Origin: Oscheius dolichura
Taxonomy: Eukaryota; Nematoda; Chromadorea; Rhabditida; Rhabditidae
Direction: 5' to 3'
Assembly: GCA_932521035.1 (NCBI GenBank)
Contig: OW051492.1
Span: 372,001-436,000, forward strand
Length of the DNA: 64,000 bases
How positions within the stretch are numbered: position 1 is the first letter of the stretch; each line of letters opens with the position of its first letter. The position numbers and the translations under genes are program-made. Below the pieces are notes generated by a model. That model did not search any database, was not told the DNA's origin, and saw nothing but the letters and a program-made list of their open reading frames with translations. Below are positions 37,259 through 49,505 of this stretch, in pieces.

Positions 37259-39986
37259 CTAGTAGTAGAAGTCATGAAAGTCTTTGAGAATACTCTTCGA
37301 AAGGCAACAAGCAAAACAGACACCGACTACCTGAAAATGTAGGGAAAAATATATGGAAAACTGGATGGAAAGTACCTGGAGACCGGCTAATATAGCGGAC
37401 GCTCCTCCAACAATGGCCGTGTTCATTATTACCCAGTCTGGAAGAAGAATGATGGTAAAATGGTCTGTAAGGAAAACAGTGACCACCTTTCTAAAATTGT
37501 ATTGAATCAGTCTTATAGAGAATTTTCTGGAGATTACGATGTTATCAAAATGTTTGTGGAAAACCACTTTTTCCGACAAATGGCGGTGTTTTCAATGTTG
37601 GTGACCATTCTCCCCTTTGAACTGTCATAGCGGCGGGGAAACTTTTGGTTAATTTAGGTACAAAAAGGTCCGTTTTCTAAAAAGCACTACTTCTATCTTG
37701 TACAGAATTTCTTGCTCTTTCTGATGGTGTCAAAAGCTCCCAGAAATTCAAATTTATTGGAAAGTTATCGATGAGCGCACCGGCAGTACAATAACCATTG
37801 CGGCTGTGGGAAGTTCCGGCTGTTATGGCATAAAAACGTGTCTTTCTCAAAAAAAGTAGTAAATCTATCTCGTTTAGAATATCCTGCTCTATCAGATGAC
37901 TATAATATCTCCCGGGAAGAGTAAGAATGACAGGGTAATTTTTTGTATTTTTGGCGAAGTAACCCTGTTTTGGTTTGGTTTCTTTTTTTTCTAACGAGTA
38001 ATCTCTAATCCCACGTGATCTAATATTCTGATGAGGACTCCGATAGAGCAGAAACTTGACATTTTTCTTTTCGGCCGTATAGCCCCTTCTCTTTTAAAAA
38101 CTCCCCCGAGACGGAGCCGGGAAGTGCGAGAGATGAAAAGTACACTTTTGGCACCCGTCAGGAAGTGAGCAAAACTCAGAATTCTCGAGTAGAACATACT
38201 TTCAAAATTGAAAAAAAGAGGGACTAACTTTCAACTTTTTCCATGCATCCAGCCTGGTGGAGCGGCGACATTTCCGCCGCACATCCGTCACTCCGCACGA
38301 CGCAGCAGGAATCCGGAACGGCGCCGAGAGTTGACCAGTCGCTGGAGTTGGCCACGCCGCAACAGGACAGAGACTGAAATGACAGACTGACTGAGAACTG
38401 AGTATTCAACGATGTACGCAGTGAAAATAGCCCCCTTGTGAGGAAATAGGGCCCTGTGTTGTTTGCTCGCCTCATTTTTATTCAGGGTCGGACGTAAATC
38501 TCCCCGTTTCAATCTTCAAAATTTGTCATTTTTGAGTCCGCCGGGAGACGGGGAACATGCATTTCGGGGGAATTTTTTACGCTCCAGGATATTTAACAGA
38601 ACTATTAATCGTTTAAGGACCTGGATTCCAGGAACGGACACCTTTGAATTTTCGTTATAGGACCAGTCAGATAATTCAAACCCGCGAAGTTCCTAAATGG
38701 TCCACCTCGATAAAATAGTAAAATATATAGAACCCACCTGCTGAGTCTGATCCCACGCCGTCTGAACCCCGCTGCTCTTGTTGTACCTATGCAGCCCCTG
38801 CTGCAGCTGCCCGGCCAGTCCACCCCGAATATCTTCACTCAACGCGTAAGCTGTGATGATTATTGCCGTCTCTACCATCTGAACTTCCGCTTATTGGGCC
38901 AAAAATAAGAAAATCTTACGATAACAAGCGCCAGGAGGACTGCAAAAGAGACGGTTAGACAGTAGTTCTCCCGGATCGCCCCACAACAACCGAGGAATCC
39001 GAGCAGGGTACAGAGAAGACCGAAGGCGAGAAGGAGGACGGGGGTGGCTAATCTGGAAACCGTATTTACGACAATATTTTTAGGAGGATTTGACATATTC
39101 ACTGGGGATAATTTGGCCCCGAGCTGAGAATGTCTAATGATGCCAATTCAGGCTGTTTTGTCGGGATTGGAAGAGGGGATGGATGACACGGGGCAGAGAG
39201 ATGGCAGAGGGCCAACGGGTGAACCTTTTTGGGAAATTTAGAGGAAAAAGGGGATAGAGAATAAGGAGGGCATTATTATCTACTGGCTTCGGACTTACAT
39301 TTTGTAGAATTGGACGATCTTGGGGCCAATTTTTGAAGGCGAGGCAAGGAAGAACCATTTTTTGGAGTCTCACAGAGAGTACAGTATATTTTTTACAGAT
39401 TCTGGACTCCATTTATCGCTATTAAATTTCCAAATCCCTCCTTTTCCCAATAGGACCCGAATAGCGAGACTAGCTCCCTGTCCTGAGACCCCGAATTGAG
39501 ATTGGAAGAGGAGGTGACTGGTCCTTTTCTTCAACTAATCCGTATTTTAGGTCCCACAACGAATAATGTACTCTTTTTATAGAGTTTATAGAGTCTGCAA
39601 AGTGTAGGAAGATCAAAAGATCATGGGAACTGCCCTTTGTTCCAAGCCACCCTGATATTGTTACCGCCCAGTGCGTGTGACAGGAAATCTACTCGGTCTG
39701 CCCAGGAGGATCTCATCATTTGGCCCCACGAGACATTCTCCAGATTTCAATTTTGAGAGAAATGAAGCGGAATTTAAATGAGAAGCGGGGAGGACTCACC
39801 GTTCATCTCCTAAAATATCGAGGAGACCAGCGAATTTTAGCTGAAGAAGTGAGCCAAGAATGATCAGTCCGAGACCACCTGTCTGCAATTTTCAGGTATA
39901 GAAGATAGATTACAGTAACCCACCCATAATACAAGATTAGCCAAGAAGAGTAAATACTTGACGATGGCCACGCCGCCTTCGACCAT
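37259..39986 (-). CDS. Tetraspanin
   Basis: Tetraspanins are four-pass scaffold proteins of surface microdomains. I join seven exons: 39924-39986, 39800-39882, 38920-39052, 38738-38878, 38229-38373, 37376-37437, 37259-37330, giving 232 aa, a normal length. TM1 lies in KYLLFLANLVLW and GGLGLIILGSLL. TM2 includes LLCTLLGFLGCCGAIREN, the GCCGA and REN signature. TM3 leads into GLHRYNKSSGVQTAWDQTQQ. The large loop has LSCCGVANSSDW, VPDSCC, DGC and AGC, giving the expected six Cys and three disulfides. TM4 lies in MNTAIVGGASAILAGLQVVG and ends in a juxtamembrane CFACC, a likely palmitoylation site. The ATG at 39986 is the only one after an in-frame stop. Two introns are long (39053-39799 and 37438-38228); the latter carries diverged dispersed-repeat sequence. 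An extra small exon in the first long intron cannot be excluded. Confidence 0.93.
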
Positions 39987-41416
39987 CTCGAATTCGTGAG
40001 GGATCGATTTTGGCTCTTCCTCAACGGCGGAAGCGACGACGCCGCCCGTTAGCTCCCAGAGGAGCTAGCTACCCGGATGGGAGGGCCGAATCGCCCCTCA
40101 TCTTCCCTTTTCGGCAACAAATCCAACACAACAGAGAGAGGGGCGAGATGAGGGGAGAGGGACTATGAAATATGGGGCAGTGGGTATAAATAGACGGGAA
40201 GAGGAGGGAATACTGGTTGGGAATACCCAGGGACATAAAAAGTTTGAGCAGCTACAAGTTTTGAAAAACGCCAGACGACTGTTCGCCTATACCGTAGGCA
40301 TCGAAAAGAGGAAATTGGATTTTATCCTAATCTTTAGATATTAGTGCCAGTCGATAGAGCACAAGGTACCTAACAACGTTTGTTCTTCGAGTGAATGAAG
40401 CCGACCGTCCAGTGCCGAAATATACTTAATTTAGGCTTAGCAAGGGAACTTTTTAAAGGGAAAATTAGATTTCATTGTAGTTCCTAGATATTAGTATCTG
40501 TCGATAGCTCTCGGCGTGGTGTACAACTTTTGTTTTTAGAGTGAAGAAATTGGGTCGAGAAATAAGCGATTTAGGCTTAGCTTAGACTTAGTAAGATAAC
40601 TTTTCAAAGTGAAAATTGGATTACATCGTAGACCGTAGATATTAGTACCAGTCGATAGATCACGAGGTACCTAACAACTTTTATTTTTAGAGTGAAGAAA
40701 TTGGAACGGCTGGCGTCGAGGTATAAGCGATTGGAGCTTACAAGGGAATGATACATGCTCGGCATCTTGTGGTGTGGCACACCTTCTCCTGACATCCTTC
40801 TTGCCCGCCTTGAACCGGGAATAGTCAAATTCACACAGGGAACTCTCTAAATTTGTCCGATTAAAAATAAAATAATCCGTCTCCCACCAATTTTCCTTTG
40901 GATTTCCAGGTCCTCCCCTCCGATCTCCCTCCACCCGCCTCCATCCTCCAGCCTCTTCCCATCTACAGTATCTCCATAGGCAAAATATGCGTGGAAATGA
41001 GAAGATTATGCCCTTATCTTTAGATTTAAGAATAAGAAAAAGTCGCACAGTCAGCTCCTAAATAGAGAAGAGTCGCAATGTTTGGGAGATTTTCCGTATT
41101 GATTTGATGAAAACGCTTGATTCGGCCATTTTCAAGCTGAAAAAACGCGTGTTTTCCCTGGAAGACGACCTATAAAATCCCATTTAATAGGCTAAACCCT
41201 TGTGAAACGGGTATCTCTCAGCAGAAGACGCGCATTGACGTGTGCTGCCATTGCCCAACGCGTTCCCCAACTTCAAAATAGATCTTTATTTAAAACTTAA
41301 CGATATAAAAAAAAACAATATACATCGAGGAAGCCAACAACAGCAGATGGAATCGGGGAGAAAAAGGGATAAGAAAAATTAGGGCGTGTTGGCCCTGTCA
41401 CTTTTCCTTTAATTTG
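39987..41416. other. Spacer with ~150-bp repeats
   Basis: Between the tetraspanin start and the TMEM272-like stop, both on the minus strand. It contains three ~150-bp repeat units (40302-40748). No gene is supported. Confidence 0.5.
40302..40748. repeat. Three ~150-bp tandem repeat units
   Basis: Three diverged units share TAGATATTAGTACCAGTCGA-like, ACCTAACAACTTTTG-like, AGTGAAGAAATTGG and GCGATTTAGGCTTAGC landmarks in order. They belong to the same family as the two units at 6805-7130, 33 kb away. Confidence 0.75.
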
Positions 41417-42387
41417 TCACCCCATATGATTTTCTCGAACCGCTCGAGCCTGATTAGAAGAAGTTATCTCAGTAACCATGTGAACAACGGCCGCTATGAA
41501 GCCAAAAACTACAAACACAAAGCAGGTGAATCCTACTACACAGCCCAGTATGATATTTAAGAAAGTGACAGTCCAGAATGAAGATCTGTAGACCCATTTG
41601 TCACAATAATCCGGCGACTCTGGGTCATAGTTAACGACGGGGGTGTAAACCAGAAAAGATCCGACGATCTGCCACAAAAATAAATTTAAGTCTACATAAC
41701 GCATAAGCGGCGGCTTATTCCATGCCGCAACCATATCATTAAAAGTCTGTAAAAGAAGTTTTCTGAGAGAAGTCCAAATTGGTTTACTCTACAAATAAAT
41801 AAACTCACGTATAGCGATTTATAAAATAACCACCAGTTTACAATAAACCCAAGTGATCCTCCCCAGATTGACCATTTGGGAATTAGAGGTTGGGCCGGAC
41901 AGCTGCTCGAGGTCAGAAAGCCTAGGATAAAGTACCAGCCTGGGAGGAGCCAGGGCCTTAAGATTCTCAGGAATGATATCAACCATTTTTTAGCTAATGA
42001 ATAACTGATCGCTTCCATCGTTTCGATAACTTTCCTGAATGTATTTTTCGTCTTATTTCTAAAGAAGAAAGCGAAAAGAGAAGAGGATGAGATGATAACT
42101 GGCTGGAAACGTATGGGATTCTTATCATAACGACCTGGTAAAAACAGCTGGCACACAGTCACCTCGATGATGTCAGGTTGCATCAAATTCAATTGACTTC
42201 TTCTGCCATCGAGAAAGGAACAAACGATCCCGTTCCAATAGCGAAAATCTAAGAAAGAGCCTCTCAATTTTTTGGAAATATACAGCGGGATGACTCGAGA
42301 CGATCCAGCTAGAAGAACAAGCTTTGGACCCTTTCCATTTAGCTGATAAAAACTCGTAAAATGGCACACAGTCAGCTGCGAGTCCAT
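41417..42387 (-). CDS. TMEM272-like multi-pass membrane protein
   Basis: I join exons 41809-42387 and 41417-41746 around a 62-nt intron, giving 302 aa. The C-terminal 180 residues resemble the TMEM272-like family of unknown function: a hydrophobic segment followed by CPAQPLIPKWSIWGGSLGF, a second span, then FLWQIVGSFLVYTP, PDYCDKWVYRSSFW and a last span ending before a short polar tail. The first ~120 residues are not recognisable. I chose the start at 42387 because a strong pyrimidine tract and acceptor (TTTTCACCTGTTAG) end ten bases upstream of it; a shorter start at 42018 (MEAISYSLAKK) is possible if the upstream part holds an unseen intron. The gene begins only 84 nt after the stop of a cornichon-like gene, with an AATAAA between them, so it looks like the second gene of an operon. 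Confidence 0.68.
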
Positions 42388-42440
42388 TACTTTCCAGCTA
42401 ACAGGTGAAAAGGGAAAAAAGCACAGAATTTTATTCTTTT
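42388..42440 (-). promoter_or_regulatory. Operon-type intercistronic region
   Basis: Reading on the minus strand after the cornichon-like stop: AATAAA at 42430-42435, then a long pyrimidine tract and a TTAG acceptor at 42398-42399, then ten bases to the ATG of the TMEM272-like gene. This order (polyA signal, pyrimidine tract, acceptor, start, in under 100 nt) is the layout of SL2-type operon junctions in nematodes. Confidence 0.55.
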
Positions 42441-42471
42441 TTTCGATCTATAAAGATATGATAAATAAAGA

Positions 42472-42906
42472 TTAAATAGCATTTATTAGACTGAATACAA
42501 TAAAGACAAGCGAGGTGGCAGTACAAAGGGCATAAAAGCCAGAAGTGATGTAGAAGAGCTGCTTTAGGCCGCGGACGTGTTTCTCGGAGTAGAACTTGAT
42601 GGGATTGTGATAGCCGTAACCGGAGTCGGCCATCCGCTGCCTGTATTGGAAGATGTAGAGCAGACTCAGCGGCAGGAACAGCAGAACCAGGACGGTCTCG
42701 CCGCAGAAGTAGCAGAGGATGTTCACGATCCAGTGGGGGATGATGACAAACGGCGTCGAGCTGTTGATGTCGTCGGCGATCGTCTTCCGACTCATCCATT
42801 TGTGGTCGAGGTCGTCAAGGCTCTCAATCATGTCCCAGGAGAGGCAGCAGAGAATAGTGAAAATGACTGCTGACAGACCGTAGAACCACAAAAGGTACCA
42901 CAACAT
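42472..42906 (-). CDS. Cornichon-like ER export receptor, intronless
   Basis: Cornichon proteins are small membrane cargo receptors that help load proteins into COPII vesicles and modulate glutamate receptors in animals. The single-exon frame encodes 144 aa, the usual family length, with hydrophobic segments at about residues 1-22, 58-88 and 117-142. The diagnostic region LPLSLLYIFQYRQRMADSGY followed by GYHNPIKFYS follows the cornichon pattern (NMPL, Y, Y, R, G-Y-[DN]-P). The N-terminal loop before the second span is divergent. It shares the core LLYIFQYRQR and DSGYGY with the gene at 50039, so the two are paralogs. It appears to be the first gene of a two-gene operon with the TMEM272-like gene. 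Confidence 0.72.
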   Translation of the reverse strand: MLWYLLWFYGLSAVIFTILCCLSWDMIESLDDLDHKWMSRKTIADDINSSTPFVIIPHWIVNILCYFCGETVLVLLFLPLSLLYIFQYRQRMADSGYGYHNPIKFYSEKHVRGLKQLFYITSGFYALCTATSLVFIVFSLINAI

Positions 42907-45333
42907 CTTGTCGGCAGGGCAGCGGTAGAAATGGGCTCTTTCCCTTCTTTCTACTTCTCTTTCTACGTCTTGGATCTTTCCTGTTTAAATTGGTCTGAAG
43001 CTTTCTTTGGTATATCCTGGATCTCGCTAAAACGTTCCCTAATCGTTTTGGCCCGTTTCCCGAATGGGAGCCTTCCAGTCTCCACCTCACCATCTTTGAA
43101 ACGCCATAACAACGGGGAAAACGTTTGGTCCTTGTGAACTTCATTTGGGACAAAATAGCCTTAACTTCAAAATTCCATCATCTCAACCTTTCGAAGGGTC
43201 TGAAAATATCAAAACCGGTGCAAAAAATGCTTGATTTCGAGCGGTGGCGATGCTCCGAAGTCTGGCAGCGACCACCATTAATAGAGCTATACCAAGGGGG
43301 GATTTCCCGGGTCCTGGGACGGAGAAAGTATATTTTTTAATAAAAGTGTCACAGCTATTTTGTAGAGAACTTCCTGAGGATCACGACAGCGTCAAAAGAT
43401 TTGAGGGGATACAAAGATTTTCGGTATGAAAAAGGGCTCTGAAGGTGACTGGTTATCCCGTGGCGCCCCATCCTCCACAAGAATCGTCCCAGTTCTATTT
43501 TTATCCCTCCTCCTGGCCAGAGATCGTTTTCTTCTCATGACCAAACACACTTCTCAGATCCGGGTTATCTCCAAACTTCTAAAATTGTTTAACTATCCCA
43601 CGGATCAGGAGGTCTTCTCACGGCACTCATCCTCCCCTCGTCCCGGTGTGCTCTAACTGGCTTATTATTATCCTCCCAGTCCCCGTTCGGGACGCTGTAC
43701 TTTTTCTCCACCGGCTCTTCTCCCTCCTCCCCCTCTCCCTCTCGATCGCCTCTCAATTTATTTTTCTTAGTTTTGAAGAAGCTGTTTGCAGTGAGTGATC
43801 CGCGGCCGTTGACACGTCTGTGACCGTCGTCGAGTATCCATTGCAAAAACAAACAGTTCACCACGCGCCAAGAAGGTCTCCCCCCAGCCTCTCAAACTCA
43901 AAAAAAGAGAGAGTGAGAGATCTCTTTATCCTTTTTATCGAGTGGAGAGTCTTTCGGGGAGGGGAAATCGAAGCTGTCACCGGTCATCGGGGCCAGGAAG
44001 ATAGTCCCGCGGCGGACCATCGTCCTGGGTCTTCCACAGAACGGCTGGTCAGCGCCATCAGATGTTCTTCTCCAAACTTTGAGGCAGGTCTGGCTTCTGG
44101 CCAAAAATTGGCTCCCATTTTCGGAAGTCCTCTCCTTTACGGGATTATTCTTCATCTCGGAACTTTCTGCTCGGATTTGAGCTATAGAAAAAGCATCGGA
44201 AGCCGTTGGAAGTCGTTCTTTTCGAGAAAATTAACTTCCGGGGCTCCGGGGCTATCATTAGGGACTACAGTATGAATAATTTGAGTCAGGACCAAAAATT
44301 TGGAGGCAAACTGGTTTTGATCCATTTCTTGGCACAGTTGGTGTCTTCCTGACCGGGGGTTTGCCATCCAACCCAAGTTTTCTTTGCCTCATGGTCTTGG
44401 TTTCTGGGTCATCGGCATCGGGATACTTTCAGGTCTTACCGCCGTTTCCGGTAAAGATGGTGGGAGGTAAAAACCTGCCAAATGCCCTCCGTTCCCCGTG
44501 GTAGAATCCCCGTTTTTCTTCAGAGTCTGCCTTCAAAGCTGCAAACAAAAACGTGTCGCATCGCGGAACACAGGCGTTCAACTCTGACATCATCACTTTT
44601 TCGACGGGAGGGAAATGATTCATTTTTGATCGTCAGCCTTCTCATGCGCTACAGATTACGGTATCTGAGGATCCCAACACAATTATTTTATGAAAATGGC
44701 CTGTTTTCGCCCTGAATGGACAGTCAAGTGTGGATAACTTCCGTGACCAGGTGCCAGTTTTTCCATTTCCCCTCCACTCTCCCCCCTCCAAAAATGTGCA
44801 TTGAGCTCTTCTCGCCCCGCAAAAACGATGATTCCGGTCTCTGTGGCTGCCGGGTAATGGCCAGTTTTGGGTTCGTCGACGAATAAATGAATACTAAGTG
44901 GTTGGTGTTCATTCTCTGTCCCCCTCGCGTTTCCTCCCTGTTCTCTTTTTGCCAAAAAATGGGGGGACTCAGTTTCAGGCGGCACCTCACCGTCAGCGCA
45001 TCAGGGTTGCCGGGGGTGCGGACTCCGGTAAACAGTGCACCGAAGAGAGAGAGAGAGGAGAGAGAGCCGGTTGCCTCCCACTACCCCCTCGGGGGGCCCC
45101 CTCTACAAACTCTTCTTCACACCCTCTCCCTGTGTGTGAGAAGAGAAAATTTGCACTCTTCGAACCCTGATTAGACCTCTTGAAATCCTGCCATTCCGTT
45201 CCGGGATCCGTTATACCGTAACCCACTTTTAAAGGCTTCCCCTGATCTACAGTATCCCTCTTTTTACTCCTAAAAACGAATATTACATTATCCTTTTCCC
45301 TTGTTTTCTCCAGAGTCTTGGGAGGAACTTGTT

Positions 45334-45430
45334 GCACCCGCACCCGTATAATCTCGGCACCTGAAACTTCTTGGATGCCGCGGCAATACAGTTGTTCCTA
45401 CTGCCGAGATCCTACGGGTGCCGCGCCCCA
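45334..45430. repeat. Foldback element, both arms
   Basis: Left arm CACCCGTATAATCTCGGCA and right arm TGCCGAGATCCTACGGGTG form a near-perfect inverted repeat around a ~50-nt centre. Intergenic. Confidence 0.8.
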
Positions 45431-46281
45431 CCCGGCCCTATTTTGCTCATTTTTCAATAGGAAGTTCCCGTGGTCGTCTTCCTCCTCCCCCCAGAAGAAG
45501 AAGAGTAGAAAGACACAGAGGGGCCCTCAGTTGCGCAGCAGCAGCACAGCAGTAGACAAACACTCGACGGTGCGGGCGATTAGCGACTGATACTCTCTCT
45601 TCGCGCCTCCTCGGGGCTCTCTCCCCTGCCTCCTCTATCTCCCTATGACAATACTCCCTCCCCCAGAAGAAGACTAAAGCCTCCCGTTTCTGTACATTGT
45701 CTCAGCGCTGCGAGAAAACATCCCCTTCGCAAACTGGTAATCCTACCTCAAGTTTTTCTTTTACTACGAAGAGGGGAGGGCCTCTCTGGCCTTGTTCCTC
45801 TCTTTGTAATCTGAAGACCCTCATAATAGAGCCCCCCGTCCTCAGTTATTCTGCCCACCTCCTCAAATATCCTCCCTTTTAAAACAGAAGAAGGGAATGT
45901 TCGTATTATAAAAACTTGTAGCTCCCTCTGTTGGATAGTGCTGGCCTCCTCCTCCTGTTCCTCCTCCCCTTCAAGTATCCCGTTACAGTCCGAGTCTTCT
46001 GTGTTCCTCCTCCCCTGCCTGGGAACCTAATCGGACAAACAATTGGCTCTATTCTATGTGTTCTCGCCTCGATCATTGGGTTCCCTTTCTTCTTCCCGGG
46101 GTTGGGCATGCTCCCTCTCCGTCCCCTGTCAGAAGTCATCTATTTTCTCTCCACTAATTACTGCTAAAAACGCTAAATTCTCATTTTGGGAGCCTTTGGG
46201 CCTTCTTCTCCTAAAAATTAGCCATTAACACGGAATAAATTGAGTTAGAAGCGGAGTAGAGAGGATGCCCTGACTGAGGGT

Positions 46282-46381
46282 CTGGCGCGCCCGCATCCGT
46301 ACCATCTCGGCAGGATAACCCCTAAAATTTGACGGCTGCCCTAAAGAAGAACCGCTTGCCGAGAATGTACGGGTGTGGCGG
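46282..46381. repeat. Foldback element, both arms
   Basis: Left arm GCATCCGTACCATCTCGGCA and right arm TGCCGAGAATGTACGGGTGT with a ~50-nt centre. Slightly more diverged than the copies at 22851 and 45334. Intergenic. Confidence 0.75.
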
Positions 46382-47199
46382 CTAGAAAAAGCCGCGCAGA
46401 GTTCTCATAAATCCTTCCATCTGAAGAGGGCAGAGGCCATGATCCAATTTCAATTGTGGCCGGTCGGCATGGTGGTTCAACGACCCCCCTCCACTCTTTT
46501 GTGCCTATTGAGACGACTATTTATTTGGCCCTCTTTTCAAGTAGAAGAAGGGATAAATAAATAACTCGGCACAGAAGGAACAAAAGTTATTCAAGGTCAA
46601 GGGGAGGGGTGGAGATGTCCCCCTTCTTGTTAAACTAGGCGAAATAGAGACAGCCAAAACATCAGAAAATTGTGTGATAGTCTATCAATTTCATCTCTTT
46701 GTTGTTTATGTCTCCCTTTCCCCTCCTGTTCGCCCCCCCAGTCCATGACCTGTCATAAATCCTTTTCCCGCTTTTTCACTCTCCCCCTGCCATCAACTAT
46801 CGCTGCCCCCCAACTGCCACCACCACACCTTCTGTGGGCCAGATGGCGCAACAAGATCCGGGCGTGGTTGCCTGCCGTCAGTCAGTCCATCCATCTTTTT
46901 AACATTTGATGACAGTTCACTTCGTCTTCTTCTTCTTTTCTAAATCTTCCTAATGACAAGCTGATTATCGTAATCGAGGGCGGGATGAAAAAGAAAACGA
47001 TCAGACAGAGAGGAGATGAACCAGTTTTTGGCACAAAACGATTAGCTGTCCTTTATGCTAACGAGAACATTTGGAGAAGGGGAGAAAGCGCCTAACCATG
47101 GGGAGGCTGGGGGGAGGGGGCTAGAAGAAACGGGAGACAAAGACGTGGAAGGGAAGAAAAAGGGATAGCAGGTGGACAGGGGGAGAAGACGGGGGAGGA

Positions 47200-47440
47200 T
47201 GCCCGAGAGCCGCGTCTCCTCCCTGAGAATCCTCTTCCCGCCTCGTCCTCCTCATTCTTGTTGTCCTCCTACCATGCGTTCTCGTCCTCCTCCCCGTCCT
47301 CCTCCACTCCATCCTCGTCCACAGCTTTGTCTTCCTTCTCATCCTCCTCGTCCTTCTCGTCCCTCTCACCCTCCGTCTGCTCTTCCTCCTAGTCGCCCTC
47401 TCCTCCATCTCCTCCTGCCCCAGGTTCCAAAGAAGACGGA
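47200..47440. repeat. Pyrimidine trinucleotide-like tract (CCT/CTC)
   Basis: Dense CCTCCT, CGTCCTCCT and TCCTCCTCG runs. Open frames on both strands here (Arg-rich on the minus strand) come from this low complexity and not from a gene. Confidence 0.75.
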
Positions 47441-47568
47441 GAAGATATCCTAGCCGCCTCCTCGCGGCCTTTTCCTCAAAATTTCGCTAATAAAAGTGGT
47501 CCAACCTTTGAAATCCAAGTAGCTGGGGTCCCCACAATCGTCCTCCCCCTTTTCTCCTCCAAAACTAG

Positions 47569-47590
47569 AAAGAGAGAGAGAGAGAGAGAG
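47569..47590. repeat. (AG)n microsatellite
   Basis: About eleven AG dinucleotides in a row on the plus strand. Confidence 0.9.
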
Positions 47591-49427
47591 ATCCTCATGG
47601 ATATGGTCACTGGTTGAGTAACCCGGACTGTCCTCCTTTAATCTCCCTGTCCGTCTTCCCATATTTGTCAAAGTTTCCATCTATCCCCCGTGGCCTACCC
47701 CCTTCGGATCTCCCCCTCTTGTCCATTCATGTTAATCGCGTTTCGGATCAGCTGTTGTGTATATGTTCGTCGTGTTCTCCTTTTCGGCCTCCTCCGTTGC
47801 GCAATCTGCTGTGTTCGGATTACCGGCCCCGACAGATTACCGAAATTCTTCCGTAATCCGTATCCTCTTCCTTTCATCTCTATCCCTTTTGGTTTACGTG
47901 GCTCTCTCCATCTCTACTCTTCTCTACCCCCAGTATTCTTCCCCAATAATTGCCGTCAGTCATCCTTCAACTGGCCAGGCTGTCATTATTGCCACCCGTC
48001 TGTTAATAAAGAGGCGGGAGGAGAATCTAATTGTTACATTCTTTCACAGTTATCCATCTTCTTTATTATAATATTTAAAGGGAACTATCACCGCCGGTTT
48101 TAATCCATACGCAAGGACTGTCCGTTCCCGTATGCGTTCGTTACGAGACCCGGAGGCCTTAAAGGGCTGTACCCCCCTAAAGTCGCCCCCCTCTGCCCCG
48201 GCTGGTACCTGAAATCCGATGACTCAATCCCTTCCTCAGTTGGCGGGAAAGGCTCAATTACAACAATCTGTGGATGGGCCCTTATGAAACCCAATGCCCT
48301 TCGAGTGACTGACCACGCCGTGGTGTGTGTGTGGTTGGGGGGACACTTGTAAACACGTCTTTCTCTCTCCCGCTGCTGCCGTTGTAGGGAGAGACGGCTA
48401 CTACTCAACTCCGGTTGCGCAACTGGTAATCCTGTTATGCGCCCGGCAGAAGAGATCCTCCATCTCGGCGACAGCCCCCTTCTTCCCTCTTAATTATACA
48501 TGATTTTTTGGCTAATTTAGTCGTTCCCTGGAGAGGAAAAGGGTTTGAAATAGTCCATGTCCTCCTCCTATCATATGATCATCTGATGCATGTGACTCCC
48601 CCTGTCTTCCTAATTATACCTGTCTGCCTCTTGCTCTTCGTTGTATCAGGTGCCCAGTTCATTTATAGAAATCCTGAACTACGGTATACAGGTCTCAAAG
48701 CGATTCCTATTTTGTAAATTCGCGTCAGGACCCAGTAACGAACCCAGAAGAGGAGGATGCGCGCTCCATTCGGAACGGTTCCTCCTTCCCGTTTATTACT
48801 TTTGCCACCGCTTCCATTCATCCCTTTTACAACATCGTTAGCCCGAGGTGAGGAGCTCTCCCTATTGAGAGCCCCCGTTCTTCGGGAACCCCTCCACAAT
48901 CCCCGAATATCCCCCCTCTGCCATCCTTCCTTCCGATGAAGTAAGCCCTAATCGCGGCCCTCCTTCCATAGCCGAGAGTTCTCTCGCCTCTCCCAGCCAC
49001 TTGCCCACAGGGAATAGCCCATAATCGCCATCGTCTCCGAAACATTATTTGTGACTTTTGCTACCCCCACTTCTTCATCTTCAAATGATCGAGGGAGACG
49101 AGGGAAGGGGTTCGGGATTGTGCCCATTCCCACAACCTTTTCCTCTTTCTCTCCTCTCGCTCTTGACTCATCACACGCCACTATCACATAAAAGCCGCCC
49201 CAGTAGGGGAAGAAACCATCCTGTTCGCGAGAGGGAGAACATGCCGTGATCCCAGCCCCTGCAACATTTCCTTTCAAAGGAAACACAGCCAGCTGGGGCC
49301 AATATTTGGCTGTGAAACTGATTTCTTTTCTGTTTTTTGTTTTTTCTGATTTCTTTTCTGTTTCATGACTATTTTGGGTCCCGGGGCCCGGCTCCTCTGG
49401 CGATTCTATACCCCCAGAATCTTTTTT

Positions 49428-49505
49428 CCTAGTGCGGGAGTCGAACCCACGACATTTTACTATGGGGGCGCGCTACAATGCATTGCGCTATTTGGTACGG
49501 TGCCA
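49428..49505 (-). repeat. tRNA-derived repeat
   Basis: On the minus strand it has an A-box-like ATAGCGCAATGCATTGTAGC, a middle segment, and the B box GGGTTCGACTCCC, followed by ACTAGGAAA, which also follows the B box of the copy at 23350-23433 (ACTAGGAAG). The shared 3' flank supports one dispersed family. Confidence 0.6.

Noticed and set aside
47121-47408. 95-codon Arg-rich minus-strand frame
   Set aside because: It is the translation of a CCTCCTCG-type simple repeat, not a gene.
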